Assembly: GCA_019323015.1 (NCBI GenBank)
Contig: JAHWHY010000001.1
Span: forward strand, 50,908 to 114,907
Length of the DNA: 64,000 nucleotides
Direction: 5' to 3'
Source of the DNA: Candidatus Woesearchaeota archaeon
GTDB taxonomy: Archaea > Nanobdellota > Nanobdellia > Woesearchaeales > ARS49
Shown piece after piece: positions 49,802-58,554 of this stretch. The notes under the pieces were generated by a model. It did not search any database and was not told the DNA's origin. It saw only the letters and a program-made list of their open reading frames with translations. The position numbers were made by a program, and so were the translations under genes. The first letter of the stretch is position 1; each line of letters starts with the position of its first letter.

Positions 49802-50359
49802 ATGATAATCACAATATCAGGGGATTTGGGAAGCGGAAAGTCTGTTGTTGCAGATGCAGCTGCCAAGAAATACCATCTAAAGAGGTATTCTGCAGGAGAT
49901 TTTGTGAGAGAGATGGCAAAAGAAAAGGGCATTAGTCTTTTAGAGCTGAATAAGATGGCTGAGAAAGACCCATCAATAGACAAAGAAATAGACGAAAGAA
50001 CAAAAAAACTAGCAGAAAAAGAAGATAACTTTGTGATTGACTCAAGAATAGGATTTCATTTCATCCCAAAAGCAATCAAGGTGCATATGAAAGTAGACCC
50101 TGCAGAGGCAGCAAGAAGAATAATCAACAGGAAACAGGCAGGAGAAGAAGATGAGACAGAGCTAGAGAAGACAAAACAGCATGTCATAGAGAGGAAGAAA
50201 AGCGAGCAGGAAAGATATAAAAAATACTATGGAATAGATGTAGAAGACATGTCACAATATGACATTGTATTTGACACAACACACACAAAACACCAGGAAG
50301 GAATAGACGCAATCCTTGATTTAGTGGATAAATTTATTAAAGAACACAATATTCAATGA
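49802..50359 (+). CDS. cmk: Cytidylate kinase (archaeal type)
   Basis: 185 residues. P-loop ITISGDLGSGKSVVADAAAK (3-22), YSAGDFVREMAKEKG, IDERTKKLAEKEDNFVIDSR and RRIINRKQAGEEDE (lid) define archaeal CMP kinase. Phosphorylates CMP/dCMP. ATG at 49802 is chosen because the P-loop must lie near the N-terminus. In archaea this gene often lies next to ribosomal genes; here it is followed after 4 nt by an FKBP gene. Confidence 0.93.
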   Translation: MIITISGDLGSGKSVVADAAAKKYHLKRYSAGDFVREMAKEKGISLLELNKMAEKDPSIDKEIDERTKKLAEKEDNFVIDSRIGFHFIPKAIKVHMKVDPAEAARRIINRKQAGEEDETELEKTKQHVIERKKSEQERYKKYYGIDVEDMSQYDIVFDTTHTKHQEGIDAILDLVDKFIKEHNIQ

Positions 50360-50363
50360 AAAA

Positions 50364-51098
50364 ATGGCAGTTAAAAAAGACGATTTCATAGAAATCGAGT
50401 ACACAGGCAGATTAAAAGAAGACAATGCAGTATTTGACACTACCATAGAACAGGTTGCAAAAGACAATGATGTCCACAACCCAAATGCAGAATACGGGCC
50501 TGTGATAATCTGCCTTGGAGAGGGACAGATAGTTCCTGGCCTAGACGAAGCACTGCAAGGAAAAGAACTAGGGAAGCAAACAGTAGAACTGCCACCTGAA
50601 AAAGCATTTGGCAAAAAAGACGCAAAACTAATCCAGATGGTTCCATTAATGAAATTCACACAGCACGAGATAAAACCATTTCCAGGACTTCAAATCAACA
50701 TTGACAACATGCTGGGAACAGTAAAAACAGTATCCAGCGGAAGAGTGCTTGTTGATTTTAACCATCCCTTGTCTGGAAAAGACTTAATTTATGAAATCGA
50801 GATAAAAAGAGTTGTGACAGACAAAAAAGAACAAATAGATTCCTTATTGAAACTTCTGATAGGTGTTAAAGATGCAAAAATAGAAATTAAGGATAACAAG
50901 GCAAAAGTAGAGCTAAAAGCACAACTGCCTCCTCAAGTTGCAGAGCAATTAACAAAAAAAATAAAAGATTTGGTAAAAGTGGATGTGGAATTTGCAAAAG
51001 AAGGAGAGAAAAAAGAAGAACCAAAACCAGAGGCGCCCAAGGCAGAAGAAAAATCAGAACCAGAGGCACCAAAAGAAGATTCTTCTCCAGCACAATAA
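50364..51098 (+). CDS. FKBP-type peptidyl-prolyl isomerase (long archaeal form)
   Basis: 244 residues. FIEIEYTGRLKEDNAVFDTT and IICLGEGQIVPGLDEALQG belong to the FKBP domain, interrupted by the insert-in-flap chaperone domain (PFPGLQINIDNMLGTVKTVS, then GRVLVDFNHPLSGKDLIYEI), the SlyD-like layout. A second alpha-beta module (about 150-210) and an acidic Lys/Glu/Pro-rich tail follow. Acts in protein folding in the cytoplasm. Directly after cmk. Confidence 0.93.
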   Translation: MAVKKDDFIEIEYTGRLKEDNAVFDTTIEQVAKDNDVHNPNAEYGPVIICLGEGQIVPGLDEALQGKELGKQTVELPPEKAFGKKDAKLIQMVPLMKFTQHEIKPFPGLQINIDNMLGTVKTVSSGRVLVDFNHPLSGKDLIYEIEIKRVVTDKKEQIDSLLKLLIGVKDAKIEIKDNKAKVELKAQLPPQVAEQLTKKIKDLVKVDVEFAKEGEKKEEPKPEAPKAEEKSEPEAPKEDSSPAQ

Positions 51099-51110
51099 AG
51101 TATATATACT
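51099..51110 (+). promoter_or_regulatory. TATA box of the ftsZ gene
   Basis: The palindrome AGTATATATACT is centred about 46 bp before the ftsZ ATG, giving a short leader with a GGGAG ribosome-binding site. Confidence 0.6.
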
Positions 51111-51149
51111 AGTTAGTTCTATTTCTGGAAAAAGGGTTTGGGAGAAAAA

Positions 51150-52283
51150 ATGGATTTCATAAAACCAGTAAATTCTGATGAAGGTGCATACGCAGCACCA
51201 CAACCGCAACAAACAATACAGCCTTCTGTGCCAAAAGCATCACAAGATGCAGAACTAGAAGAGCTTCTTGCACAGCAAAAGGCAAGCATAAAAGTATTTG
51301 GGGCAGGCGGAGGCGGAAATAATACAATTAATAGAATCACAGAAGTAGGAATACAGGGTGCAGCAACAATCGCAATAAACACAGATGCACAGGATTTACT
51401 GTACACTACAGCTGACAAGAAAATTCTAGTAGGAAGAGAGGTAACAAAAGGACTAGGAGCTGGCTCAGACCCGAAAATAGGAGAAGAAGCTGCGCGCGAA
51501 AGCGAACACGAGATAAAAAAATCACTAGAGCATGCAGACATGGTTTTTGTGACCTGCGGATTAGGCGGGGGTACAGGAACTGGCAGTGCTCCAATAATAG
51601 CTGAAATAGCAAAAAAAAGCGGTGCCTTGACAGTTGGAATAGTCACAATGCCTTTTACAATGGAGGGCAACAGAAGATATGATAATGCAGTCATTGGCTT
51701 AGAAAGACTAGAGCATGTTGTTGATACATTAATAGTAATCCCAAATGATAAATTACTGGAGCTTGCACCTGATTTACCACTGCACACTGCATTCAAGGTA
51801 GCAGACGAGATATTAACCAATGCAGTAAAAGGAATTGCAGAATTAGTTACTCGCGCTGGACTTGTTAACCTGGACTTTGCAGACATAAGGGCAGTCATGT
51901 CAAACGGAGGAGTAGCACTAATTGGAGTTGGTGAAAGTGACTCTGAAAACAGGGCAGTTGAGGCAGTAGAGAAAGCAATAAGCAATCCATTACTAGATGT
52001 TGACATAACAGGAGCATCAGGAGCACTCATAAACGTATGCGGCGGAAAAGACATGAAACTCAATGAAGCCAGGAAGGTAGTAGAGACAATATCACAAAAA
52101 CTATCAGAAGACGCGCGGATAATTTGGGGAGCACAAATCTATGATGATTTAGGCGGAAATCTTCGGACTATGTTAATTGTGACTGGTGTTAAATCACCGC
52201 AAATATTCGGGCCAACAAGAAAAATGTCCACAGAGGCGAAGAAAGAAATAGAGGAAGAATTAGGCATTGAGTTTGTTGATTAG
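51150..52283 (+). CDS. ftsZ: Cell-division GTPase FtsZ
   Basis: 377 residues from the ATG after GGGAG. IKVFGAGGGGNNTINRITE (about 47-65), the tubulin signature GLGGGTGTGSAPIIAEIA, TMPFTMEGNRRYDNA and the T7 loop NLDFADIRAVMSNGGVALIG are all present. Polymerises to the division ring. The N-terminus has about 45 residues of Gln/Pro/Ala-rich linker. Head of the archaeal ftsZ-secE-spt5-rpl11 cluster. Confidence 0.98.
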   Translation: MDFIKPVNSDEGAYAAPQPQQTIQPSVPKASQDAELEELLAQQKASIKVFGAGGGGNNTINRITEVGIQGAATIAINTDAQDLLYTTADKKILVGREVTKGLGAGSDPKIGEEAARESEHEIKKSLEHADMVFVTCGLGGGTGTGSAPIIAEIAKKSGALTVGIVTMPFTMEGNRRYDNAVIGLERLEHVVDTLIVIPNDKLLELAPDLPLHTAFKVADEILTNAVKGIAELVTRAGLVNLDFADIRAVMSNGGVALIGVGESDSENRAVEAVEKAISNPLLDVDITGASGALINVCGGKDMKLNEARKVVETISQKLSEDARIIWGAQIYDDLGGNLRTMLIVTGVKSPQIFGPTRKMSTEAKKEIEEELGIEFVD

Positions 52284-52321
52284 TTAACTTTTTATACTAT
52301 TCCTTATTTTTTCTAGACAAT

Positions 52322-52678
52322 ATGGAAGAACACAAAGAAGAACAACCAGAGATGCAGGAAGAAGTCAATAAAATAGAGGAATCTGCGAAAAAAGAAGAGT
52401 CTCCAACAGGCGGAGAACTGCCAAAGAAACTTGAACAACAGCCTACACAGATGTTCATAGCAAAGAAAAGAGACGAAGCAAAACATCAAGAAGAGAAAAA
52501 AATAGGATGGAAACAGAAATTCAAGGATTTCTTAAGAGAGTGCAGAAGAGTATTGAAAATCACAAAAAAGCCAGACTCATTTGAATTCAAGACAATAGTC
52601 AAGATATCAGGACTAGGAATAATAGTCATAGGATTAATAGGGTTTGCGATACACTTTATCAAGGAATTACTATTATAA
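52322..52678 (+). CDS. secE: Preprotein translocase SecE (Sec61-gamma)
   Basis: 118 residues. The C-terminal 55 are SecE: FKDFLRECRRVLKITKKPDS amphipathic helix, then one TM segment GLGIIVIGLIGFAIHFI. The N-terminal 60 residues are an acidic Glu/Lys/Gln-rich extension that is unusual for a family whose archaeal members are often about 60 residues. Position between ftsZ and spt5 is the conserved archaeal order. Confidence 0.93.
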   Translation: MEEHKEEQPEMQEEVNKIEESAKKEESPTGGELPKKLEQQPTQMFIAKKRDEAKHQEEKKIGWKQKFKDFLRECRRVLKITKKPDSFEFKTIVKISGLGIIVIGLIGFAIHFIKELLL

Positions 52679-52759
52679 ACCGCAACTTTTTTAAATACAT
52701 AAGTAATTTTACTCAATAAAATATTCTTTTCAGATGTAAAAGAGGTAGGGTAACCTAAA

Positions 52760-53278
52760 ATGTCAGAAGAACAAAAAAACGAACCAAAATCACACATATT
52801 CGCGTTAAGAACAACTGCGAATCGAGAAGACCAGGTCCTGGACTTTGTGAGTGCAAATGTCCAGAAAAAAGGACTAGAAGTCTTTGCAGTTGTCAGGCCG
52901 CACGGCATGCGAGGATACGTCTTTGTAGAGGCAAAAGACAGGATACACGCAGAACAAGCAGCATTCAATGTGCCATATGCAAGAGGCATACTTCCCAAAG
53001 AAGTAGAATACAAAGAAATAGAGCACATGCTTGAGCAGGTAAGAAGAGATGTAAACATCCAGAAAAATGACATTGTAGAGATAATCTCAGGACCATTCAA
53101 GAGAGAGCAGGCAAAAATCACAAGAATAGACAAAGCAAAAGAAGAAGTCGTGGTTGAACTGCTAGAGGCAGCAGTACCAATCCCAATAACAGTAAAAATG
53201 GACGCAGTAAAAGTAATAAGAAGAGACACAGAAGAAACGCCTGCAGAAGACAAGGAAGAGGAAGCGCAAACCTTATAA
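52760..53278 (+). CDS. spt5: Transcription elongation factor Spt5
   Basis: 172 residues: NGN domain (HIFALRTTANREDQVLDFVS, then GYVFVEAKDRIHAEQAAF) and KOW domain (DIVEIISGPFKREQAKITRI), plus an acidic tail. Binds the RNA polymerase clamp and increases processivity; links to translation. Preceded by a TATA-like TTTTTAAATAC and by GAGGTAGGGT. Confidence 0.96.
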   Translation: MSEEQKNEPKSHIFALRTTANREDQVLDFVSANVQKKGLEVFAVVRPHGMRGYVFVEAKDRIHAEQAAFNVPYARGILPKEVEYKEIEHMLEQVRRDVNIQKNDIVEIISGPFKREQAKITRIDKAKEEVVVELLEAAVPIPITVKMDAVKVIRRDTEETPAEDKEEEAQTL

Positions 53279-53302
53279 ATCATCATTAAACAAGACAATA
53301 AA

Positions 53303-54067
53303 ATGGCAGACCAAGTAATAGAAGCATTGATTGAAGGCGGAAAAGCAACAGCAGCACCGCCATTAGGACCTGCACTAGGACCTGCAGGAGTGAACATAGG
53401 ACAGGTAGTCGCTGAAATAAACAAGAAAACAGCAGACTTCAAAGGAATGAAAGTGCCTGTCAAAGTCACTGTAAAAGACGACAAGTCATTCACTATTGCT
53501 GTCGGTACGCCGCCTGTTTCTGCACTAGTCAAAAAAGAGGCAGGAGTAGAAAAATGCGCCTCTAATCCTTTAACAGACAAAGTTGCAGACATAAAGATAG
53601 AACAGGTAATCAAGATTGCAAAAATGAAACAAGATGCCCTGCTTGGAAAAGACATGATATCAAAAGTAAAAGAAATAATCGGCTCATGCGACAGCATGGG
53701 AATCATGGTAGAAGGCAAGCAGGCAAGAGAAGTAATAGCAGACATCAACAAAGGAGAATTTGTAGAGAAAATCAAGGCAGGAAAAACAGAGCTGTCTGCA
53801 GAAGAACTCAAGAAACTAGAAACAGAGAAAAAGAAACTGCAGGAAGACCTTGAGAAGAGAAGAAAAGAATACGAAACAAAAGCAAAAGACATAATCTCAA
53901 AGATGGAAGGAAAGCCAAGAGGAGAAATAAAGACCAAATTACTAGAGGCAGGAGTTCCATCAGCATTAATAGAAGAACTGCTCCCAGCAGAAACAAAAGA
54001 AGGCGCAAAGCCTGCAGCAGGCGGTGCAAAACCAGCAGCAGGCGGAAAAGCACCAGCAAAAAAATAA
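53303..54067 (+). CDS. rpl11: Ribosomal protein L11 with long C-terminal extension
   Basis: 254 residues; archaeal L11 has about 160. The first 160 are canonical (GGKATAAPPLGPALGPAGVN, then EINKKTADFKGMKVPVKVT, DALLGKDMISKVKEIIGSC and GIMVEGKQAREVIADINKG). The rest is a charged coiled coil (EELKKLETEKKKLQEDLEKR), a small helical unit (GEIKTKLLEAGVPSALIEEL) and an Ala/Gly/Lys/Pro-rich tail. The extension could reach beyond the stalk base. L1, L10 and L12, which normally follow L11, are absent here. Confidence 0.93.
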   Translation: MADQVIEALIEGGKATAAPPLGPALGPAGVNIGQVVAEINKKTADFKGMKVPVKVTVKDDKSFTIAVGTPPVSALVKKEAGVEKCASNPLTDKVADIKIEQVIKIAKMKQDALLGKDMISKVKEIIGSCDSMGIMVEGKQAREVIADINKGEFVEKIKAGKTELSAEELKKLETEKKKLQEDLEKRRKEYETKAKDIISKMEGKPRGEIKTKLLEAGVPSALIEELLPAETKEGAKPAAGGAKPAAGGKAPAKK

Positions 54068-54079
54068 AGGTGTGCATTA

Positions 54080-54511
54080 ATGGAAAAAGGGCAAGCAGCA
54101 ATAGAATTTCTACTAACTTATGGCTGGGTAATACTTGTATTCATAGTTGCAATAGGGGCACTGCTTTATTTTGGGTTCCTGAGCCCAGAAACATTTGGGC
54201 AAGAGCAGTGTGAGATAGTATCTGGGCTTGACTGCAAAGATGTAAGAGCAACAGGAACAGAGCTGACATTAGTCATTGAAAACAACCTAGGGCAGGATGT
54301 TTTCATACAGAAAATAAATGATCCAAAAGGAAAATGCTCTCTGGAGGAAGGAAAAGAGATAAAGAACAGTGAAGAAGCAACAATCGTGATTTCTGGCTGC
54401 AAGTACGGCTCTAAAGGCGAAAGACTGAAAACAGAACTAGACTTTGAATACCAAAGCTCAACAGGACTAGACCACTCAGAAAAAGCAGGAATAGTGACCT
54501 ATATTGAATAA
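54080..54511 (+). CDS. Class III signal-peptide (archaellin/pilin-like) protein
   Basis: 143 residues starting MEKGQAAIEFLLTYGW, the conserved class III signal of archaeal type IV pilin-like proteins, in which prepilin peptidase cuts before Q5. The hydrophobic helix VILVFIVAIGALLYFGFL assembles the filament core. The outer domain has four Cys (QCEIVSGLDC, GKCSLEEG, SGCKYG). It starts 12 nt after rpl11, so the two are co-transcribed. A pilus, adhesin or surface subunit. Confidence 0.8.
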   Translation: MEKGQAAIEFLLTYGWVILVFIVAIGALLYFGFLSPETFGQEQCEIVSGLDCKDVRATGTELTLVIENNLGQDVFIQKINDPKGKCSLEEGKEIKNSEEATIVISGCKYGSKGERLKTELDFEYQSSTGLDHSEKAGIVTYIE

Positions 54512-54558
54512 TTCTTAAGTCGAAAGATATTTATACTATAAAGCTAAATTTTATATAA

Positions 54559-55098
54559 ATGAGTTTAAAAACAGTGGTGATAGGAACACTAGGACTAGGC
54601 ATACTAGTGACTGCCCTAGCAATACTGCTTAGCTTTGCATCAGGAGAGAGCCACACACCAGAACTAATACCAACAATAGTCAAGCTGTATCAAGACAAAG
54701 ACAATTCTGTAGAAAAAGCAAAAGACATAACAAAAATAGATGAAATCGTGACAGACATGGATGACACTGCAGTATCAGATGCCTGGTACTCAATGCTGGA
54801 GTGTTTAAAGAGCTCTTGTGTCCCAGATGACTACTTTAATTTCATCATGATTGTCATAAACGAGAAAAGCCATGAGATAAAATACAGCAATTTACTTACA
54901 AATATACTTATAACACAAAGATACTGGGGAACAGAAAACATAGTAGAGTTTTCAAAAGCACTGACAGCAGCAAACACAGACATTGAAGAACTCCATGACA
55001 AAACAATATCCTCAAAATGGCAGGAAGTTGTTGACTGCAACGGAGTCTGCCCTGAAAAAAATGACCTATTCTTCCAGATGATAGGTCTATTAGCATAA
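54559..55098 (+). CDS. Membrane-anchored hypothetical protein
   Basis: 179 residues: an N-terminal anchor (VVIGTLGLGILVTALAILLS) and a helical outer domain with Cys at LECLKSSCVPD and VDCNGVCPEKN, two pairs that could form disulfides. TATA-like TATTTATACTATA is about 30 bp upstream. No family recognised. Its stop overlaps the next ATG by one base. Confidence 0.55.
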   Translation: MSLKTVVIGTLGLGILVTALAILLSFASGESHTPELIPTIVKLYQDKDNSVEKAKDITKIDEIVTDMDDTAVSDAWYSMLECLKSSCVPDDYFNFIMIVINEKSHEIKYSNLLTNILITQRYWGTENIVEFSKALTAANTDIEELHDKTISSKWQEVVDCNGVCPEKNDLFFQMIGLLA

Positions 55099-55733
55099 TG
55101 AAAAGAATAATTGAACAAGCTGACAAGGCAAGAATAAGATTTGTCAAAGTAGAGTTTGCTGTCTTGATGATATGCCTTGTTCTTTTGGCATTAGTTTTCT
55201 CAAGACCAGAAATAGTAGGATATGCAAGCACAAATGTGCACAGCCAGGACCTGAACTTGGTTATTGAGAACAGCCAGAGATTTTATTTACGATCTTTAGT
55301 GCCTGAACCAGTACACCTGACTTCCTTAACAATAAGCGGTGAGGTACTGGGAGAAGGAACAGTGACAATATACCTTGATAATGAACGCGGGATAAGGAAC
55401 TTGGTGTATAAAAATGTCAAGAGAAAAGACAGCACGCACAACAGAATAACAGGAACATCAATAATAGGAGGAAGCGTTACTGGAAATTCAATACAAACAC
55501 AAGACGACAGTCCTGTTTTAGATCTTTTAGAAGGGCCTGTGCTTTCTGGATACGAGTTTTTGCACCCTGCATACAGGGCAGTTCAAGGCGAATTCCATCA
55601 TGCCTGCGTAGAATCTTGCCTTTTACAAGCAAGAACATTTGAAGGAAACAGGTTTATTATAGATTTCTTCATAGAGCCAGGAACAAAACTACGGATAAAA
55701 GAGATAGTGTATACCACACTAGAAGATCTTTAG
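55098..55733 (+). CDS. Membrane-anchored surface protein
   Basis: 211 residues with an N-terminal TM helix (VLMICLVLLALVFS, about 22-35) and a beta-rich outer domain. LTSLTISGEVLGEGTVTIYL is a segment common in DPANN surface proteins. A Thr/Ser/Gly linker (TGTSIIGGSVTGNSIQTQDD) separates it from a second unit with Cys pair ACVESC. Translationally coupled to the upstream membrane protein; together with the pilin-like gene they form a surface-protein set. Confidence 0.6.
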   Translation: MKRIIEQADKARIRFVKVEFAVLMICLVLLALVFSRPEIVGYASTNVHSQDLNLVIENSQRFYLRSLVPEPVHLTSLTISGEVLGEGTVTIYLDNERGIRNLVYKNVKRKDSTHNRITGTSIIGGSVTGNSIQTQDDSPVLDLLEGPVLSGYEFLHPAYRAVQGEFHHACVESCLLQARTFEGNRFIIDFFIEPGTKLRIKEIVYTTLEDL

Positions 55734-55770
55734 GTTAATTTTTTAAAGCAAACTACTATTTCTTAATGTT

Positions 55771-57441
55771 ATGAGCATGATTGATGAGCTAATACAAGTA
55801 TTGAAGCAGAAGAAACTATCCAGAGAGAAGCTTTCTAAACTCAAGAACCAGCTTTGCAAGAAATACGGCGTTAGACAGCCTCCAACAGACATAGAGATAT
55901 TATTACATGCCAGTCCTTCAGATATTCAAAAGATGAATCTCGTTGTAAAACCAATGAGAACACAATCAGGAGTTGCAGTAGTAGCAGTTATGAGCTATCC
56001 ATTTGCCTGCAAGCATGGGAGATGTCTTTATTGCCCTGGAGGACCTTCAAGTTTTTTTGGAGATGTTCCACAGAGCTACACTGGAAAAGAACCAGCAACA
56101 ATGCGTGCTATAAGAAATAAATATGATGCATATTTACAGGTTTTTAATCGGTTAGAGCAGTACATTGCCTTAGGACACATGCCTGACAAGATTGAGTTGA
56201 TAGTTATGGGAGGGACTTTTCCCAGTTTTGATTTACAATATCAAGAAGAGTTTATTACTTATTCTCTTAAGGCAATGAATGACTTTGGAGCAGAGTTTTT
56301 TTCTGACGGTAAATTAGACTTTTTGAAGTATAAAAAATTCTTTGAGATGCCAGGAGACATGCGAGATGATGAAAGAGTAAAACGAATTCAATCACGAATG
56401 ATGAAATTAAAAGGGGAATCAACACTTGCTAAAGAACAGAAAAGAAACGAGAATTCTAAGATAAGATGCGTTGCAATGTGTTTGGAGACAAGACCTGACT
56501 ATTGCTTTGAGAAAGAGATTGATGAAATGCTAAAACTAGGAGGAACAAGAGTTGAATTAGGAGTGCAGACTGTATATGAAGATGTTATGCGCAAGATAAA
56601 AAGAGGGCATACAGTAAAAGACGCTGTAAAAGCCACGCAATTAATGAAAGACTCTTTTTTAAAAGTAGGATATCACGTGATGCCAGGATTAATAGGAAGT
56701 AATGCCAAAAAAGATGTAGAGATGTTTAAAGAACTGTTTTCAAACTCTTCTTTTAAACCAGATGCCCTGAAAATATATCCATGCATGGTCATAGAAGGAA
56801 CAGAACTTTATGATTTATGGAAAGCTAAGAAGTATAAACCCCTGACAACTTCAGTTGCAGCAAAAATAATTGCTCAGGTTAAGAAGTTTATTCCTGTTTA
56901 TTGCCGGGTGATGAGAGTACAGAGAGACATTCCAACAACAATGATATCAGCAGGAGTAGACAGAACAAATTTAAGGCAGTATGTTACTAAGATATTGAAA
57001 GACAAGAAAGTAAAGTGCAAGTGTATACGGTGTCGTGAACCGAAAGGTCGTAAGATTGATTTTTCAAAAGTTGAGATTAAAAGACTTGATTATTCTGCAA
57101 GTGGCGGTAAAGAAGTGTTTCTTTCTGCAGAAGTTGGAGATGTTTTATTAGGGTTTTGTAGGTTGAGGATTCCATTTAAACCTTTTAGGCCAGAAATTAC
57201 TAAGAAAAGTGCAGGTATAAGAGAGTTGCATGTCTATGGAACTGCTGTTCCAATAGGTGAAAAAGGAATGGCTGTGCAGCACAAAGGCCTAGGTAAAAGA
57301 TTGATGCTTGAAGCAGAGAAAATCGCTAAAAAAGAGTTTAAATGTGACAAGATGCTTGTTATATCCGGTATTGGGGTTAGAGAGTATTACAAAAAATTAG
57401 GATATAAGAAAGATGGAGTTTATGTAAGCAAGAAACTATGA
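55771..57441 (+). CDS. elp3: Elp3: tRNA uridine(34) acetyltransferase
   Basis: 556 residues. The radical-SAM region has KHGRCLYCPGGPSSFFGD with the cluster Cys, PQSYTGKEPATMRAIRNKYD, ELIVMGGTFPSFDLQYQEEF, and CLETRPDYCFEKEIDEML; the C-terminal GNAT domain includes RELHVYGTAVPIGEKG and KGLGKRLMLEAEKIA. Archaeal Elp3 alone adds the carboxymethyl group to wobble uridine. Overlaps the NSUN methyltransferase gene by 4 nt, making an RNA-modification operon. Confidence 0.97.
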   Translation: MSMIDELIQVLKQKKLSREKLSKLKNQLCKKYGVRQPPTDIEILLHASPSDIQKMNLVVKPMRTQSGVAVVAVMSYPFACKHGRCLYCPGGPSSFFGDVPQSYTGKEPATMRAIRNKYDAYLQVFNRLEQYIALGHMPDKIELIVMGGTFPSFDLQYQEEFITYSLKAMNDFGAEFFSDGKLDFLKYKKFFEMPGDMRDDERVKRIQSRMMKLKGESTLAKEQKRNENSKIRCVAMCLETRPDYCFEKEIDEMLKLGGTRVELGVQTVYEDVMRKIKRGHTVKDAVKATQLMKDSFLKVGYHVMPGLIGSNAKKDVEMFKELFSNSSFKPDALKIYPCMVIEGTELYDLWKAKKYKPLTTSVAAKIIAQVKKFIPVYCRVMRVQRDIPTTMISAGVDRTNLRQYVTKILKDKKVKCKCIRCREPKGRKIDFSKVEIKRLDYSASGGKEVFLSAEVGDVLLGFCRLRIPFKPFRPEITKKSAGIRELHVYGTAVPIGEKGMAVQHKGLGKRLMLEAEKIAKKEFKCDKMLVISGIGVREYYKKLGYKKDGVYVSKKL

Positions 57442-58400
57442 AACTGAAAAAAATCCCCGGAACAGAAGACATTGAATTCAAGCCAAAATTTATAGAAAGG
57501 TACTCTAAACTGACGGATTGGGAAGAATTCAAGAAATATTCACTATGTTTCTTACGAAAGTCTATACGCGTGAATACACTCAAGAAATCTGTGGCAGAGG
57601 TTAAAAAAAGATTGAGCTCTAATTGGGAGATTGAAGAAATACCTTGGTGCAAAGAAGGACTGTTTGTTGAACACAAAGAAGGACGATTAGATGTAGGCAA
57701 TACTGTAGAACATGCACTTGGATATTACTATGTGCAAGAGGCTGCATCAATGATACCTCCCGTAGTTTTAGATCCAAAACCAGGGGAGATTGTACTGGAT
57801 GTTTGTGCTGCTCCTGGGAGTAAAAGTTCGCAGATGGCTCAATATATGCAAAATAAAGGGATCTTGATTGCAAATGATGTAGTAGGACAGAGACTGGCTG
57901 CGCTTGGTATAAATTTGCAACGATGTGGGGTTAGTAATACAGTTGTAACGCAAATGAAAGGGGAAAGGATTAAAGGGTATTCTTTTGATAAGGTTCTTTT
58001 AGATGCGCCCTGCTCTGGAACAGGAACAATACGGAAAAGCATCAAGACAATAAAATGGTGGAATCCAAAAACAGTTGTCAGCATAGCAGGAATGCAGAAG
58101 AAATTAATACTAAATTCATTTGATTTGCTTAAGAAAGGCGGAGTCATGGTTTATTCAACTTGTTCTTTAGAGCCTGAGGAGAACGAAGGAGTGGTTGATT
58201 ATTTATTGCGTAATAGAGAAGATGCAGAATTGATGGATATTAAATTAGATATTAAAAGAGGAACTCCTGTATTAGGGTTTGAGAAAGCAAAGTATGATCC
58301 TAGTATTAAGAAATGTTTAAGATTATGGCCTCAAGATAATGACACAGAAGGGTTTTTTGTCGCCAAGATAAAAAAACTATACAACAGAAATGCTAAATAA
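57438..58400 (+). CDS. NOL1/NOP2/Sun-family m5C RNA methyltransferase
   Basis: 320 residues. VLDVCAAPGSKSSQMAQYM is SAM motif I, LLDAPCSGTGTIRK holds the first catalytic Cys, and MVYSTCSLEPEENEGVVDYL the second. The N-terminal part SIRVNTLKKSVAEVKKRL fits the RsmF/NSUN layout without a PUA domain. It methylates C5 of cytosine in tRNA or rRNA; the target is not determined. Co-operonic with elp3. Its last codons form one arm of an inverted repeat. Confidence 0.92.
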   Translation: MKLKKIPGTEDIEFKPKFIERYSKLTDWEEFKKYSLCFLRKSIRVNTLKKSVAEVKKRLSSNWEIEEIPWCKEGLFVEHKEGRLDVGNTVEHALGYYYVQEAASMIPPVVLDPKPGEIVLDVCAAPGSKSSQMAQYMQNKGILIANDVVGQRLAALGINLQRCGVSNTVVTQMKGERIKGYSFDKVLLDAPCSGTGTIRKSIKTIKWWNPKTVVSIAGMQKKLILNSFDLLKKGGVMVYSTCSLEPEENEGVVDYLLRNREDAELMDIKLDIKRGTPVLGFEKAKYDPSIKKCLRLWPQDNDTEGFFVAKIKKLYNRNAK

Positions 58401-58532
58401 TCATATTAATTTGTTAGCATTTCTGAGCATAGCAACTGTATTTTCTTATTTGAAACTTAATTGTAGTTGCTATAGATTCGCTACGAACAAATCTGCTCAC
58501 AAATTTCTAATTTGGGACAGATTTTTCGTAGC
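58385..58532. repeat. Three successive inverted repeats after the NSUN gene
   Basis: First: perfect 12-bp CAGAAATGCTAA / TTAGCATTTCTG (58385-58396, 58414-58425), spanning the stop codon. Second: 9-bp ATAGCAACT / AGTTGCTAT (58429-58473). Third: GCTACGAA..AAATCTG / CAGATTTTTCGTAGC (58480-58532) around an inner CAAATT/AATTTG hairpin. The rest of 58401-58554 is AT-rich, no gene. May act as a bidirectional terminator between convergent genes. Confidence 0.65.
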
Positions 58533-58554
58533 AAAAATAAAGAAAAAATAAATT

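Noticed and set aside
51119..52063. A 314-residue open frame antisense to ftsZ
   Set aside because: Shadow of ftsZ on the other strand; low-complexity Ser/Pro/Ala composition and no recognisable motif.
52486..53937. A 483-residue open frame antisense to secE, spt5 and rpl11
   Set aside because: It lies opposite three well-supported genes, is rich in Ser, Phe and Ile as expected for the complement of Glu/Lys-rich coding sequence, and has no domain or ribosome-binding site.
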